Source of the DNA: Balanoglossus misakiensis
Lineage: Eukaryota; Hemichordata
Length of the DNA stretch: 64,000 nucleotides
NCBI GenBank assembly: GCA_040954595.2
Contig: CM082591.2
Coordinates: forward strand, 1,116,001 to 1,180,000
Direction of reading: 5' to 3'
Shown: piece after piece, positions 36,401 through 47,467 of the stretch
How the letters are laid out: each line of letters starts with the position of its first letter
How positions within the stretch are numbered: position 1 is the first letter of the stretch
Notes under the pieces: model-generated
Told to the model about the DNA's origin: nothing
Seen by the model: the letters and a program-made list of their open reading frames with translations, nothing else
Database searches by the model: none
Translations under genes and position numbers: made by a program

Positions 36401-39400
36401 AAGTTTGGCTTCCGTAAAATGGGCGACGAAAGTACTGTGAATGGTATTTTGTGCCTAAATGCATGTAGAACTGTAAATGGAATTGTGTTCAAATTAAGAA
36501 CATAATTGTCAATGCAAAGTCAGCTTATGCAAAATAATCTCAAAAGACATTTTGTTTTGTTTGTTTTCAGGAGTCGACGGCTTTTCTCTTGTAATCCGTG
36601 ACAATTCGTTAAAGAAGAAAACCAACTACAAACTAAAGGGATTTGTGTCTTTGTCGGATCAGGGTCAGGCGTTCTCGGTCTACTCGTTCAGAACAGCATC
36701 ACCTCCCTATGGTGGACACTGTCAGTTTGTTCCTAATTCAGGTAAATTTAGAATATTATAAGCACTTTTATCATATTATATTGTTGTGTACCAACTTGAT
36801 TTTGGTACTCTGATTGATACATTTCCCTCATCACACAGGTTATTCACTTGTGACTATATTTCTTGGTGTTTGTCTGGGATGGAAAACTCATGAATCACCA
36901 GGAAACACTTCAACAACTGAAGCCAACAGTCCTGGTTTGTATTACCGTTTCCATCTGACCGCTGATGGAACTGAGTATGCTCGCGACTTCTATTATGCAA
37001 TGGACTCTTTGACTCCAAATCTGACTATGCCAGAAGGACCTAAGGAAACCAATCACATATGGGACGTAGTCGTATCGATTGAAGATGAGTATGGTGAGGT
37101 GAATGAGACAACAGTTGTTCAAGTAAAGGTATGCTAGTCTGAGAAAATGTTTTTGTTAATATTAAACCTTCCTGGGTCTAACACTGAGAATAAACAATTG
37201 ATCTTCTGCTCATTGCAATTAGATCTCATGAGACTTGGTTAACTTGAAGTTTGGAAAATGTTCTATTCCAACCTGATTAATTGTAGTCGTTTAATTTATT
37301 TTGATGATTATCGCTTTGTGTCCAACATTTAGGTGTTACCACTTGAATACAGCAGAGAGAAAGTGAAGGAAATTTTCCAAAAGGCTGATGTTTTCAGGCG
37401 GCTAGACAATCCAATACAAGCTACACAGATGATATTGACAATAACAACAGTGTTAAATAGGGTATGTTTCACATAGTTTAACCCTTTCACCCCTAGTTCC
37501 CTTTTAGAGGTCCAACCTTTACCATAGAAAACAATGGGTTTGGACTGAACCATGGTGGTGAAAGGGTTAGATGGTACATATATGATTTTATGGATAGATG
37601 ACTGTGACTGTTTAAAAGGCTAGTTCTTAAAAGTTATATAGATAGGTAAATAATTTAAATGATGAAAATTGAATTATAAATAAATTATAAAAGTGTGACT
37701 GAGTTAAAGTTTGTTTTCTTGTTTCAGTGGAGCAACGTATCAGAAGATGAATCATGGAATGCAAACCTCATAAAGGTATTAATTTTAAATGCTCAGTATG
37801 GCCTTCCTGTTCACACATTTGACAATGTTGGCGTGTGTGTGCTTGTCTGTAAAAAAAACACATTTGTCTCAAAGGTGAATTTTTGTTGGCTTTCAGTAGA
37901 AGCATAATTTCACAGAATTGATAAGTTTATATATAATAAAGATTTTTCCATCTTTTTCTTTTGTAGTTGAGAAGTGACATATCTGATTTGTGGACATTTT
38001 CCACCAAGCTGCTTTTGAGTTCTGAATCAGTTTCACAAACAGCCTCATCTTTAGTACACTCTACAAGTATACCAACACAAGTGGACAAAAAGTCACAGGT
38101 AGGAAATGCAGCTCAATAGAACAATAATCATTGAACTCCTGAAACAGACTTGTCCGGCTAAAACATCACTGAAACACATTCTCGATAACCCGTCCGTGAC
38201 AGCATGAGGGATCAGTTGAACAAATCAATCATAATGTCATGATATTTTCCCTTATAGGAATCAACAGCCACTGCCCTCAGCAGATCATCCAAGGAAATGT
38301 TTTCAATGACAGAAAGGAAGAAGTTCCCACAAACCAAAATCCTGACAACAGCAAATGGTAATCTTTGGATATTTATAGACAAGAAAATAACTTAACTCTC
38401 TGTGCAAATATGGTCTTTATAGCCCTGGTTATGTTCTATTCTCCTAAATTATGGCAAGGTTTAAAATATTTGCTGTCCGTCACAGATTAAAACAGTACAT
38501 TTTCCAGACTAGCCATATTTGCGAATGTGACAGTGACACAAAACAATCCAAGCAGAGCAATGTTCCCATATATGTTGTCTTTTCGTTTAACTTTATGTCT
38601 CATTTGATTTTGAAGATCTCGTGACGTCAGTGGCTTCATTGCTGATAGCAGTCAATCCACCTCCCGTTGAAGAACCGATGGACAAGACCGACAAGCAAAC
38701 TGCCCTTACACCACCCAAGGAGAAAAGTTTCAAACAGGTTGATGACCCACGACATGTAAGAAAGATACTACATATGTTGTTTCGTCGTCAGTTCCAAAGA
38801 AATCCCACTTGTGTGAGAAATATGATCGCAGGTTCTTGGGAGAGTGAGATTCTATTATTCTTTTGCAAAGAATCAATAATATACAGATGAATCTATTCTT
38901 CTAGGTTCGGAACACAACCAATACCATTGTTGATTCTGTGAGCAGTTTATCAGATGGTGTCCTTTATCACATGGTCCCTGGCGAACCAACTGTCAACTTC
39001 TCGTCGAATGGTGTTCATGTACAGCTGGAGAAAACAACATCCGGGGCTTTGTCCAATAAAACACTGAAGTTTTCAACAGGCACATTTGAATTTTCATCAC
39101 CACAATCAATGTTTGGCGACAAGAATTACTCCTCTGTGGCTGTCAAGGTTTGTTACATGTTTTAAATCTCGTACATGTTTCATACATTCTTTGCAAATAC
39201 TGAGTACAGAACATTAGATTAACCCTTTCACCACCATGGTTCAGTCCAAACCTGTTGTTTTCTATGTCAAGGGTGGACCTCTTAAGAGGGAACTGGGGTG
39301 AAAGGGTTAACTCTATCCAATAGGTAATGAAACTAACTAACGTTAAATATCTGTCTACCCCTTTCAGGCAGTAGAATATGAAAGAAACCCATTTGTGTGG

Positions 39401-42400
39401 CATGAGACAGCTGCGCTTGTACGAACACCGATCATATCAGTTGAAATAATAGATGATAATTCAACTGTGATTGAACAAAGAAATACCGATCAAGATTTTA
39501 TTTTCTCAATGAACTACCTGCGAGAAGAAGACCTGCCAAAATCACAGAAGTTGAACAACGACACCGAAGAAGGGAATATAACTTCTCGTGTTGCTCCAGA
39601 GTATCACACGTTTAATATTTCTGGATCGGGCACCGCCATTAAGATCGTGCTAACACCGAACAACACCAATGCATCTTACATCGTATACTTGAGGCGCGAA
39701 AAATTTCCACTGGACAACAAATATCACTTCAAGTACGTAATCCCACCTGACATTGGAATGTTCATGGGAAATATGTCCTACAATTTGTTGTCAGAAGAGG
39801 AACTCAATGAATGCGATGAGTGTCCGAAAGTCTCATCAGAAGACACCTTAGATGTGGTGAATACAAGCATGTATGAAGTTTACATTCCATCAACCCGTAT
39901 TCGACACGCTGGCAAATATTACATAAAGATAAAAGAATTCGTGGAATGGAGTAAGTACATGCCTTTGCTGTTACTTTTATGATCTGAAAGGCTAGGAATA
40001 TCCCTGTTCAAACAATTGCTGCAAACCTTTATACCAGCAATTTCACAAACAAGATTGGCAGGTTTCCGACAAAATACAGTTTGCTGAACTCCAAAGATCC
40101 TTAATATTGTGTGGGCAGGACAAACAACACATGACCCATTGTGTTAAATAGCTCAGATGTTGCAATCTTTGTTAAACTCTGTGCTTATTCTAGTCTCATC
40201 CAAGCTAATCGATTTGTGTTACTTGGCTAGCAACCTTATGCATGGTAATTAACTAAGTCTCGCGAGATCTCACAATAAGTGGAAAATCAGTACAAGGAGG
40301 GCTTCTCAATTATGGTATATGCTGATCAATTGCAGATGACACAACTGGCATCCCACTTATAGATGAAGTAGTGACACCCTATGACATTCGAATCCATGCA
40401 GCTACTTGCAGATACTGGAATACTGAACGTGAGATGTGGTTGACTGATGGGTGTAAGGTCAGCATTTTCACTTTACGATCTTCTTCTGACAGGCACTGAT
40501 GACTGTTGAAATCCTTGAATCTATTTTCTGTTTGCGCGAGAGATGTATTAAAACCACCAATACACAATGCTGTCCACTACAGCATATTGTCACTACAGCA
40601 TATTGTCCTCTTCAGTATACAAGTACTGTAAAACACTTTATTTTCGCGAGTCAAAATTTTTCGCCATATCGAGAGAAGCCACTGTTTCGCGAGTGTAATT
40701 TTTCGCGTTCTCTTATTTCATTCACTGCATAGTTATCTTAAAAAAATTACGTGACTTTTTATTTTCACGCAATTTTGGCTCTTGCGTATTACGCGAAAAT
40801 TTATTACTCGTGAAAGTAAAGTGTTTTACAGTATTACAGGTACACCTGGTATGTAGCTTTACAGACTTTACCAGGTGTTCCAACATTTACTCAGAGGTTA
40901 CCCTGTTAAAGTCATTTTATAAATCGCACCCCTTCTTTGAAAGACTTGTGTGGGATGAGATTTTCAGAAAATGGATACAACAGAACAAGTCGCACCTCCT
41001 CTTCAGCACACACTGTCACTCATAAAAGGCGTGTCTTATAAAATGACTTTAACAGTGCTCAATTATTACAAATTAAAACTGAATTGTCCTTTACCTTTGT
41101 ACTTCCTTCCAGGTTTGCCCAAAGTCACTTCCAAACCAGACCATCTGCCAATGTAATCATCTAACAAACTTTGGAATCGACTCATTCTACGTACCAGTTA
41201 ACCCGATCGACTGGGCTGAGGTCGCACTGGGTTTCCAAAACTTCCTGGATAATAGTCTTGTGTTTGCAGTCATAGTCATTATCCTCATCATCTACTTCAT
41301 CCTCTTGTATTTCTTGAGGAAGAAAGACAAAGAAGACATTATTAGGGTATGTAATATCATAATTATCAATTTTGTCTGTAGGCCATAAGGAAACAATGTG
41401 TGATTTCCAAACACGTCATAGTAATACCATCTACATTGAATTTACAAACTTCACTTTGACTTCAGCCTACATTTCCAAGTTAGCATATGTTCATGTACTT
41501 CTACTACCTGTACAATGATGTTCTGTCTATTTTTTCTTCTGCAGTGGACTGCCACCGCGCTTCTGGACAATAGAGATGAAGATACTTACATGTACCACTT
41601 GACTGTGTACACCGGTTTCCATACAGGTGCTGGCACAACATCGAACATCTATTTCAGACTCAGTGGAAATCTAGGCGAGACTGGAAATCGAAGATTAAAG
41701 GATGAATATTTGAAAGTAGGTGACTTAATTTGCCATCCGTTTAATCAAAGCCAGTGGCAGAGATGAAGATTTAGGTGGAACACTGGGTTTTCTGTTTCCA
41801 TGTTATGCTTTAATGAGCCATCCTACCCATAGTACTACTTTGTCATCACTTAATTACTAAATATTTCATTTTCTTTTCATTGACAGGTGTTCAGCAGTGG
41901 TAGTGCCAATCATTTCATTCTGACCGTACCTGAAAATCTTGGTGAGCTGGAACATTTGTATGTCTGGCATGACTCATCTGGACTTGGTGACGATTCTTCT
42001 TGGTTCTTAGACCGTGTTGTCATCGGTAACATCCAAACTAATCGGTGGTAGGTATCTTCTGTCTTTCATTGTAATTTATCATCTGTTTATTGTTGGTGAA
42101 TTGTGAAATTAATCTTCACCTTGTTTTGGTCATTCTTTGCAGGCAGTGTTTCATGTGCAACCAGTGGCTAGCCGTTGACAAGGGTGACGGAAAAGTCGAT
42201 CGTCTGCTAGATGTTGCAACCAAGGAATCTCTGACCAATTTCGCAAGTTTGTTTGGATGGAGGCGGCAACGAAGTCTAACAGACGACCATTTGTGGTTTT
42301 CTCTCTTCTTGAGACCCAATTGGAGTGAGTTTACCCGGGTGCAAAGACTATCATGCTGTCTTTCGCTGCTCTTTGCATACCTCATCGCAAACGCCATGTT

Positions 42401-45400
42401 CTACAAAACTGACACAGAGAAAGAGAAAGAAAGTTACACATGGATCATTTTCGGACCAATCAAATTCTCTCTGCAGCAGATCTACATTGGAACATTCAAC
42501 AGCCTAATTATTCTGCCGGTCAACATCATCATCGTGCAGATTTTTCGGAAATCAAGGAGAAGGAAGGGTGATATTGTTATCAAATATATCAAGTCTCTGA
42601 CTGGACTTAAAAGTAAGAACCGATCTGCAAACAAAGAGGTAGAAATTGCTGTCCCTGTGAATGATATGAAGGATGAAGCGCCACTGAGGAATAAAAGTAA
42701 AGGATCCTGGATGCTGCCTTGGTGGTTTTTGTACATTGGTTGGTTTGGTGTGTTCATGACAACATCAGTGTCAGCTTCATTTGTTATCATCTACAGCATG
42801 ATGTGGAAAGCTGAAAAGTCGGCTGATTGGCTTTTTTCCTGCATAACATCATTTGCTGAGTCGATCTTTCTGATGGAACCTTTCAAGGTAAGGGCTTCTT
42901 ACTTTTACTGCCAAACTAGAAGTTTACAATTTGGATCTCTCAAATTTTTTGCAGAGTTAAAAAGATACTTTCAATATGCTTTTTGGTGAAGAAATACATC
43001 ATGATATAGCTCATCACAACAGGCTTATTGAAATGATGGCAAACCAACAAAATATGTACTTTACATAGAATACTTCCTATGGTCACAAAATTACAACTGG
43101 CATTTTACACCATTCCCTGTAGTGTATGTCATATCATGAGCCACGTTGGAGAATAAAAAAGTCATATCTTACTGTTAATTGGCAAGTGTTTCCCAAAATG
43201 GCCAACAGTCGCATGTACCAGTATAAGAGATCCTGTCCAGATGCATGTTCCATTTAAAGATGTATTTTACCTTGCAGGCAGTGCTGATTGCAGCGTTAAT
43301 ATCTGTGATCATAAGACAACCAGATAAAGAGAGATATGAGTCAATGAAAGGTGATGATAATGATGATGAACAAGTCACTGGAGTTTCAGATATTATCCTC
43401 AAGGACAAGACCACGGACTCACTGTCAGGTAAACCCTGCTATAGAATGCTATAATGTTACCAGTAATTATTTTGTGGAAGAACATTAGTAAGTGTACACA
43501 CTGCATTAATTTATATTAATATCCTTCACCAGACTTTGAAGACAAAATGGAAAATAACCCGGCAAAAGGTCCACTCACTGCTGAAGAGCTGATTCCCATT
43601 CGGGAAAGAAGAACCAAGGAAAAGAAAATGGTGTCTGTCTTATATGGAATATTGGTATACACCATTTTCATTGCAATCACTGTCATGATCTCTACATCAG
43701 TGAGAGATTCATGCACATATAACTTCAATGAACATCTGAAGAATACATTTGTGAAGTCGACACCAAACTTTGAAGAGGTAAGAATATTTTCTTCATTTTT
43801 ATGAGCAGCTGTGTGCTTTTGTCGATCACATTGCTGTATGCTCATCACTTAGATGTTATCAGACTAACTGTTCTACTTATAACTGTTTCACTGCAGATCA
43901 GAAAACATGACCAGTTCTGGGATTGGATGGACAATGTTGTTGTACCAAATCTATATCCAGTGATCGGGGAAAATGGATCTGAGATAATAATGGCAGATAA
44001 CATCACATATAGAGTAGGAACTCCTAGGCTACGCCAACAGAGAGTGACTCCTGGTAAGTGGAGAATATTATCTTGTTAAAAGGCAATGATGATATTTGAC
44101 ATATGATTATCTGTAAAATGACATTAGCAACCTATAAAGCTCCAATTGAATTAGACACAGTAGGAACTTTGCATATGTGAAAAGTACCAGAAAAATCAAA
44201 AGTAATTTATAAGGACTTTGCCACTTCGTTGTCTGGTTCTTTGGTGTAAAAGAAAAGATTAAAACAATAGAACTTGTCATTCCAAGTCAAATCATTGTGA
44301 TTTTATACTCATCCTTATCGTGTTTCATTGTGGCTTCAAGGTGACTGCCTTTTGACACTTGGAAACGTTTCAAGGTGTGAGTATAGTGTCGAAGATAGCA
44401 CCAACTATGATGTAGGATGGCAAACTCTTGATAACCAGTCGGATAACAGCAGTGTTTATGATTATAACTGGCGTTACCGGGACTCAACTGAGATGGAAGG
44501 TGTCACATTCTTTGGGCGACATGGTTATTACGATACAGGTGGATATGTTGCAGTCTTGCAAGGAAATAGAAGTTCTGTCGTCGATCTTCTGGAGTCGCTG
44601 AAATTTGATTCCTGGTTTGATCTTCACACCAGAGTGATCCTGCTGGAATTTGACGTCTACAGTCCCCAGAGTAACATTTTCAGTTCTGCGACGTATGCTG
44701 TTGAGGTGATGTCTAATGGCTGCATGGAAGGCAAAGTTTTACACCACATATTTCATCTGCTGCACGGAGTCTTCGATAGCAGTTTCGTGTATGACAAACA
44801 AGCTGTGATTATCTTCGTCTGCTGGGTGTTCTTTGGCAGTTTTATGATGTACATGACATACTCACTCATAAAGAGATTGCGATTACACCGTACCAACTTT
44901 CTGAAGTATCCTTGGAATTACTTTGACATGGCCCTGATATTTACCATGTTCCTAGCTGTTTGTATGGCAATTGTTGTTGAGGTAGTTTCTGCAGATATAA
45001 TTGGTGACATCATGCACGGTAAGCATACATATTTCCATTATTTCTATGAAATGTATATTTAGATGTAGTTTTTAATGATATTCCGTACATTTGGTTTGAT
45101 ATGACATTGGAAATTTTTTACCATTTTGGAATGTGTAACAAGGATATAGGAGTACCTCTTATTCCTTGCACAAGAACAAGACAACTTTACACTATAATGG
45201 AACTTTATGCTATCTGCCTTTTGCTGCTATTAAGTACTTGCAAATTTTGCCTTCCTAAAATTCTAAGCCTTTTGTATTCTATATTGGCGTTACAGGTGCA
45301 GATACCAACCTTCAGTATACGGCTATTTTGTATGACGTTTTCAGTCACACTTTAGCTGTGGTTGTTTTCTTGAGCATCATCCGCTACCTGAAGTTGCTGC

Positions 45401-46137
45401 GATTCAACAAACGCATGTATATGCTGTCCTTGACATTAAAGAATGCTGCCCCAGGGATGGTCAGCTTTCTGGTCTTGTTAGTGGTCACGTTCAGTATGTT
45501 TGCCCATGCTGGTCACCTGATGTTCTTCATGCAAGTGAGTGAGTTCAGGAACATCCCTTCGACTCTTGCCTATCAATTCACAGTGATGCTTGGCAAGTTT
45601 CCAAAGCTAGCTGGATTCGACATGGATGATGACGTCTGGAAATGGTTCCTCTTCTTCTTCTGGCTCGTGGAGAATGTGTTGACAATGAATGTTTTCATAG
45701 CTATCATCAACGATGCTTTCACAAGTGCAAGAATCGAAATCAGCCAACAGCAAAACTACTTCGAAATGATTCAATTCCTTGCTACGCGCATACAGGACAA
45801 AGCTGTAGCAGTTGGTCTCTTCAGAGGTAAGAATTTTGTTACTTTTAATGTTTTGACATCAATTAAAGGAAGAGTTATATCAATTCTTGACCAGACGAGT
45901 ACTTCATTGTTTTCGATGTGAGCATCATGACCAGCAAATTATAATTATATGAAACCGGACTCTATTATTCTATGTCTTTTAGGAAGTACAGTGAAAGCCA
46001 AGGATGTTGACACCGCAGATCGCATTATGATAAAGTTTAAAGAAGCTCTACGCAAACTAGACAAAGTGGAAGGTGCCATTGACAAGCTTGGATCACATGA
46101 CGTGCAAAGGAGATACAAAAAATTGTTGAAAACTTGA
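17396..46137 (+). CDS. Giant polycystin-1-like receptor-channel with HYR and SRCR ectodomain (56 exons, about 4798 aa)
   Basis: Fifty-six hand-assembled exons keep phase at every junction and total 14397 bases (4799 codons including TGA). Exon coordinates are in the module entries that follow. Order: signal peptide (residues 1-34); HYR x10 (35-867); SRCR x10 (868-1899); LamG-like (1900-2105); discoidin-like (2106-2244); WSC, PKD and start of REJ (2245-3012); rest of REJ and GAIN (to about 3683); GPS with HLT cleavage site (about 3697-3750); TM1; PLAT (about 3802-3912); then ten further membrane segments with the polycystin extracellular (TOP) domain and pore. REJ-GPS-TM-PLAT-channel is the polycystin-1/suREJ core. 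The HYR and SRCR front is unusual. Likely a cell-surface or ciliary recognition receptor coupled to a cation channel (inference). No internal stop, poly(A) signal or new signal peptide separates front and back, but only a transcript can prove they are one gene. All introns are GT-AG except one GC-AG. Confidence 0.85.
18770..18922. repeat. TACA tetranucleotide microsatellite in a HYR intron
   Basis: About 35 perfect TACA units, then a short broken extension after tagggtacata. It lies in the intron after HYR2. A small TACA-like tract at 18297-18345 in the intron after HYR1 looks like the unexpanded ancestral copy. Confidence 0.95.
19015..19625. mobile_element. Putative 0.6-kb terminal-inverted-repeat element between HYR2 and HYR3
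   Basis: The ends ttaaagccccagtatttctcgt (left) and acgagaaatactgtggctttaa (right) are inverted copies with one mismatch. The block interrupts an intron that is otherwise similar to the HYR1-HYR2 intron. It has no transposase, so it would be non-autonomous. Inside is a perfect 24-bp palindrome at 19448-19471 (gactttctgtcc and its reverse complement). Confidence 0.6.
23616..31684 (+). other. SRCR array, 10 group-A scavenger-receptor cysteine-rich domains, two exons each
   Basis: Exon pairs: 23616-23750/24052-24219; 24404-24535/24798-24980; 25357-25491/25752-25931; 26272-26406/26805-26984; 27213-27344/27537-27710; 28164-28295/28479-28661; 28785-28916/29092-29259; 29493-29624/29716-29895; 30059-30190/30441-30611; 31020-31157/31511-31684. 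The first half gives VRLxxG, GRVEVY, GxWGTICxxxWD and VVCxELG. The second opens GFxxG, then VxCxGxE, DC, a Cys before D-V/A-G, and a final VxCK. Six cysteines and a split exon structure mark group A. All 20 exons are class 1-1. SRCR domains bind polyanions, microbes and proteins in animal immune and adhesion receptors. Domain 5 lacks two cysteines, and domain 8 uses a GC donor. Confidence 0.93.
32013..32630 (+). other. LamG-like / concanavalin-type domain exon
   Basis: One 618-base class 1-1 exon encodes about 206 residues. Landmarks: [51 protein letters not shown] and LYVDELEI. This is the jelly-roll LamG/pentraxin-like fold seen in several polycystin-1-like and adhesion GPCR ectodomains. 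A glycan-binding role is inference. Confidence 0.85.
32784..33366 (+). other. Discoidin (F5/8 type C)-like domain, two exons
   Basis: Exons 32784-32981 and 33148-33366. The first reads [31 protein letters not shown] and [13 protein letters not shown], which is the fucolectin/F5-F8C pattern. The second has [10 protein letters not shown], a Cys pair, [10 protein letters not shown] and the closing [10 protein letters not shown]. Eel-type fucolectins have the same order. Sugar or lipid binding is inferred. Confidence 0.82.
33394..33481. repeat. GAT/ATG trinucleotide microsatellite in intron
   Basis: About 29 uninterrupted GAT units lie between the discoidin and WSC exons. Long Met, His or Ser runs in open frames here are artefacts of this repeat. 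Confidence 0.97.
33538..35839 (+). other. Large exon: WSC, PKD and start of REJ
   Basis: A single 2302-base exon (phase 1 in, phase 2 out) in a gene whose other exons are mostly 120-300 bases. It starts with a WSC domain ([31 protein letters not shown]), a putative carbohydrate-binding module also found at the front of vertebrate PKD1. A PKD domain follows around residues 2500-2560 ([18 protein letters not shown]). Near its end (about residue 2885) is the REJ opening: [29 protein letters not shown]. Confidence 0.85.
36152..39147 (+). other. REJ region exons
   Basis: Exons 36152-36327, 36571-36741, 36839-37128, 37333-37461, 37728-37775, 37967-38098, 38258-38357, 38616-38755 and 38905-39147. 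They carry REJ-type sequence ([69 protein letters not shown]). REJ is the fibronectin-like stretch shared by polycystin-1 and sea urchin receptor for egg jelly. The smallest exon is 48 bases. Splice phases agree at each step. The intron at 37462-37727 and the one at 39148-39367 each contain a copy of the 92-bp foldback repeat. Confidence 0.85.
37478..37569. repeat. Foldback repeat copy 2
   Basis: Runs from ttaaccctttcacc to ggtgaaagggtta, 92 bp, inside a REJ-region intron. Same orientation as copy 4. Confidence 0.85.
39219..39310. repeat. Foldback repeat copy 3
   Basis: Runs from ttaaccctttcacc to ggtgaaagggttaa, 92 bp, in the intron before the GAIN exon. Opposite orientation to copies 2 and 4. 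Confidence 0.85.
40624..40833. mobile_element. Foldback element with tactgtaaaacactttattttcg ends
   Basis: A 27-base arm at 40624-40650 is repeated inverted at 40807-40833 with two mismatches. The interior has further inverted ttttcgc tracts. No coding capacity; a MITE-like element in the GPS intron. Confidence 0.7.
40904..41054. mobile_element. Short foldback element with perfect 19-bp arms
   Basis: tgttaaagtcattttataa at 40904-40922 is exactly inverted at 41036-41054. The spacing of about 110 bases and lack of coding suggest a second MITE-like insertion in the same intron. Confidence 0.6.
41545..42047 (+). other. PLAT/LH2 domain exons
   Basis: Exons 41545-41715 and 41887-42047 encode the PLAT beta-sandwich that follows TM1 in polycystin-1 proteins: [50 protein letters not shown] and [10 protein letters not shown]. 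Known role in the family: cytosolic lipid and protein binding and membrane targeting. Confidence 0.92.
42143..46137 (+). other. Polycystin multi-span unit: TM2-TM11, TOP domain, pore and C-tail
   Basis: Exons 42143-42887, 43278-43428, 43533-43777, 43897-44053, 44341-45018, 45296-45826 and 45983-46137. The first exon continues from PLAT (WQCFMCNQW) into TM2-TM5. TM6 is followed by the glycosylation-rich extracellular polycystin domain ([44 protein letters not shown]). Then come the voltage-sensor-like helices ([12 protein letters not shown]), the pore loop with LGK and the last helix ending [11 protein letters not shown]. The tail is short with a charged helical stretch and ends LLKT. Compared with PKD2-type channels, the aligned filter acidic residue is lysine. 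Confidence 0.92.
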
Positions 46138-47371
46138 TAACCTAAATTACTGCACAGTGTATTACAATAGTAGACACTCACACTTTGCAGATTGTATAAA
46201 AGTAAAATATTTGTATTGTCCAGACGTCATTTGTTGGAAACACTGACACTTGCATTTGACAGTCATCCCTGATGATACTACGAACACTTTCATTTCAAAT
46301 ATACAAATATTTTACTATGCTTATAAAAAAATTAAACTAGAAGTGAAGGTTGTACAATTGAAAATTATATATTTGATTTGTCCATATGTCATATTTTTTT
46401 AATCACTTTAATGGAATTTGACATCCATCACTGATGGCATTACAGAGACACATTTGTTTCAATTATGGATTGAACCATTTTACTATGCATGATAAACATG
46501 TTGAATTATTTGTGGTACATTTATTTAATTTTTTTAATATCTGTACAAACAATACTTTGTATTTGATGAATGAAATGGATATAATTCTCTTGCATCCTAC
46601 AAAGATAACTTCATGAGCACGCAAAATCTTTAAAATCAAAACAACAACAAGAAATGTGTGTTTCAGAATTTATCACATGATGTCTATGGGTTATTTCACT
46701 GGATAGCAGTTTATACTGTACGTTACTATTCTACGGTATTCACAACATCAAATGGAAATACATTGTATGCGATACCCAAGTAGAGTTATTTGTGACATTT
46801 ACATTTTACTGACGTTAACTTTTGAATACTTGATATGTGTTTGTTTGATTATAGAGAAGATATGTATCATTGACTCAGATTTAATGCACATGTTTGCAGT
46901 GCTTGAGTGAAATAAATGCATCATACACAAGAGACTTTGACTAGAGAATTGGTTATTCGCATCCAGGAAGCACACAACTATCTATATGTAGTACCCGGTA
47001 CATGTATTTCAAATGTTACTGTCCATTTATCTGACCTGTCCATGAGTAAACTCATCAGGTCAGATTAAGAACATAGCCAGTACCTATAACCAGTATCATG
47101 AAAATACACACAACCCTTGTCAGTTTCTTTGGCCGGGGGGGGGGGGGGGGCAGTGAATTCATGGAGGTAGGTCACCCTGTTTTGGAATATTGGGTGATGG
47201 GGAGGGGGTCATTCACTTTTTGATATCCACAAAACAGAATCCACCCCCATCCCACCCAAGCTGAAGAAACTGACCAGTCCGTAAATCACGTCTTGTCTTA
47301 TATTTCATTCCTACAATACAGCAGTTAGGTGGTACGTTGCTTATCTGTGACAACCACGTTCATATACGAAC
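46138..47371. other. 3' UTR of the giant gene and intergenic sequence
   Basis: AT-rich 3' UTR with AATAAA at 46911-46916. Beyond it is a run of 16 G at 47135-47150, a possible G-quadruplex or length-variable tract. No coding sequence was found, and no further SDR exons to match the orphan exon next door. Confidence 0.55.
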
Positions 47372-47467
47372 CTTCGCTCCTTCCTTCAAGAACGCCTCCG
47401 CTAAACCCGCACCAACGCCACCCGCAGCACCCGTTACCATGGAAACGTTGTTCCGTATCTCCATCAT
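47372..47467 (-). pseudogene. Orphan first exon of a second HPGD-like SDR
   Basis: The minus strand reads MMEIRNNVSMVTGAAGGVG then AFLKEGAK, ending at a GT donor in the same phase as exon 1 of the neighbouring SDR. From the second ATG it is 93 bases, exactly the paralog exon length. It keeps the TGxxxGxG nucleotide-binding loop. No following exons were seen in the 1.2 kb before the giant gene's 3' UTR. It is either a relic of a tandem duplication or the start of a gene with a distant or nested remainder. Confidence 0.6.

Larger units (their letters stand above)
39368..41346 (+). other. GAIN/GPS autoproteolysis region and first membrane segment
   Basis: Exons 39368-39950, 40336-40457 and 41113-41346. 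The GPS motif spans an intron: [11 protein letters not shown] and GC before it, then [16 protein letters not shown] after. The four cysteines, the Trp residues and the HL-T cleavage triad are intact, so self-cleavage between Leu and Thr is expected from family knowledge. The last exon then gives TM1 ([19 protein letters not shown]) and a basic/acidic linker. The intron 40458-41112 is loaded with two foldback elements. Confidence 0.92.

Noticed and set aside
17396-46137. Splitting the giant gene into a secreted HYR/SRCR protein and a separate polycystin
   Set aside because: No stop, poly(A) signal or new signal peptide was seen between SRCR10 and LamG or before WSC, the gaps are short introns, and phase 1 continues across. 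Kept as the main way the single-gene model could be wrong.
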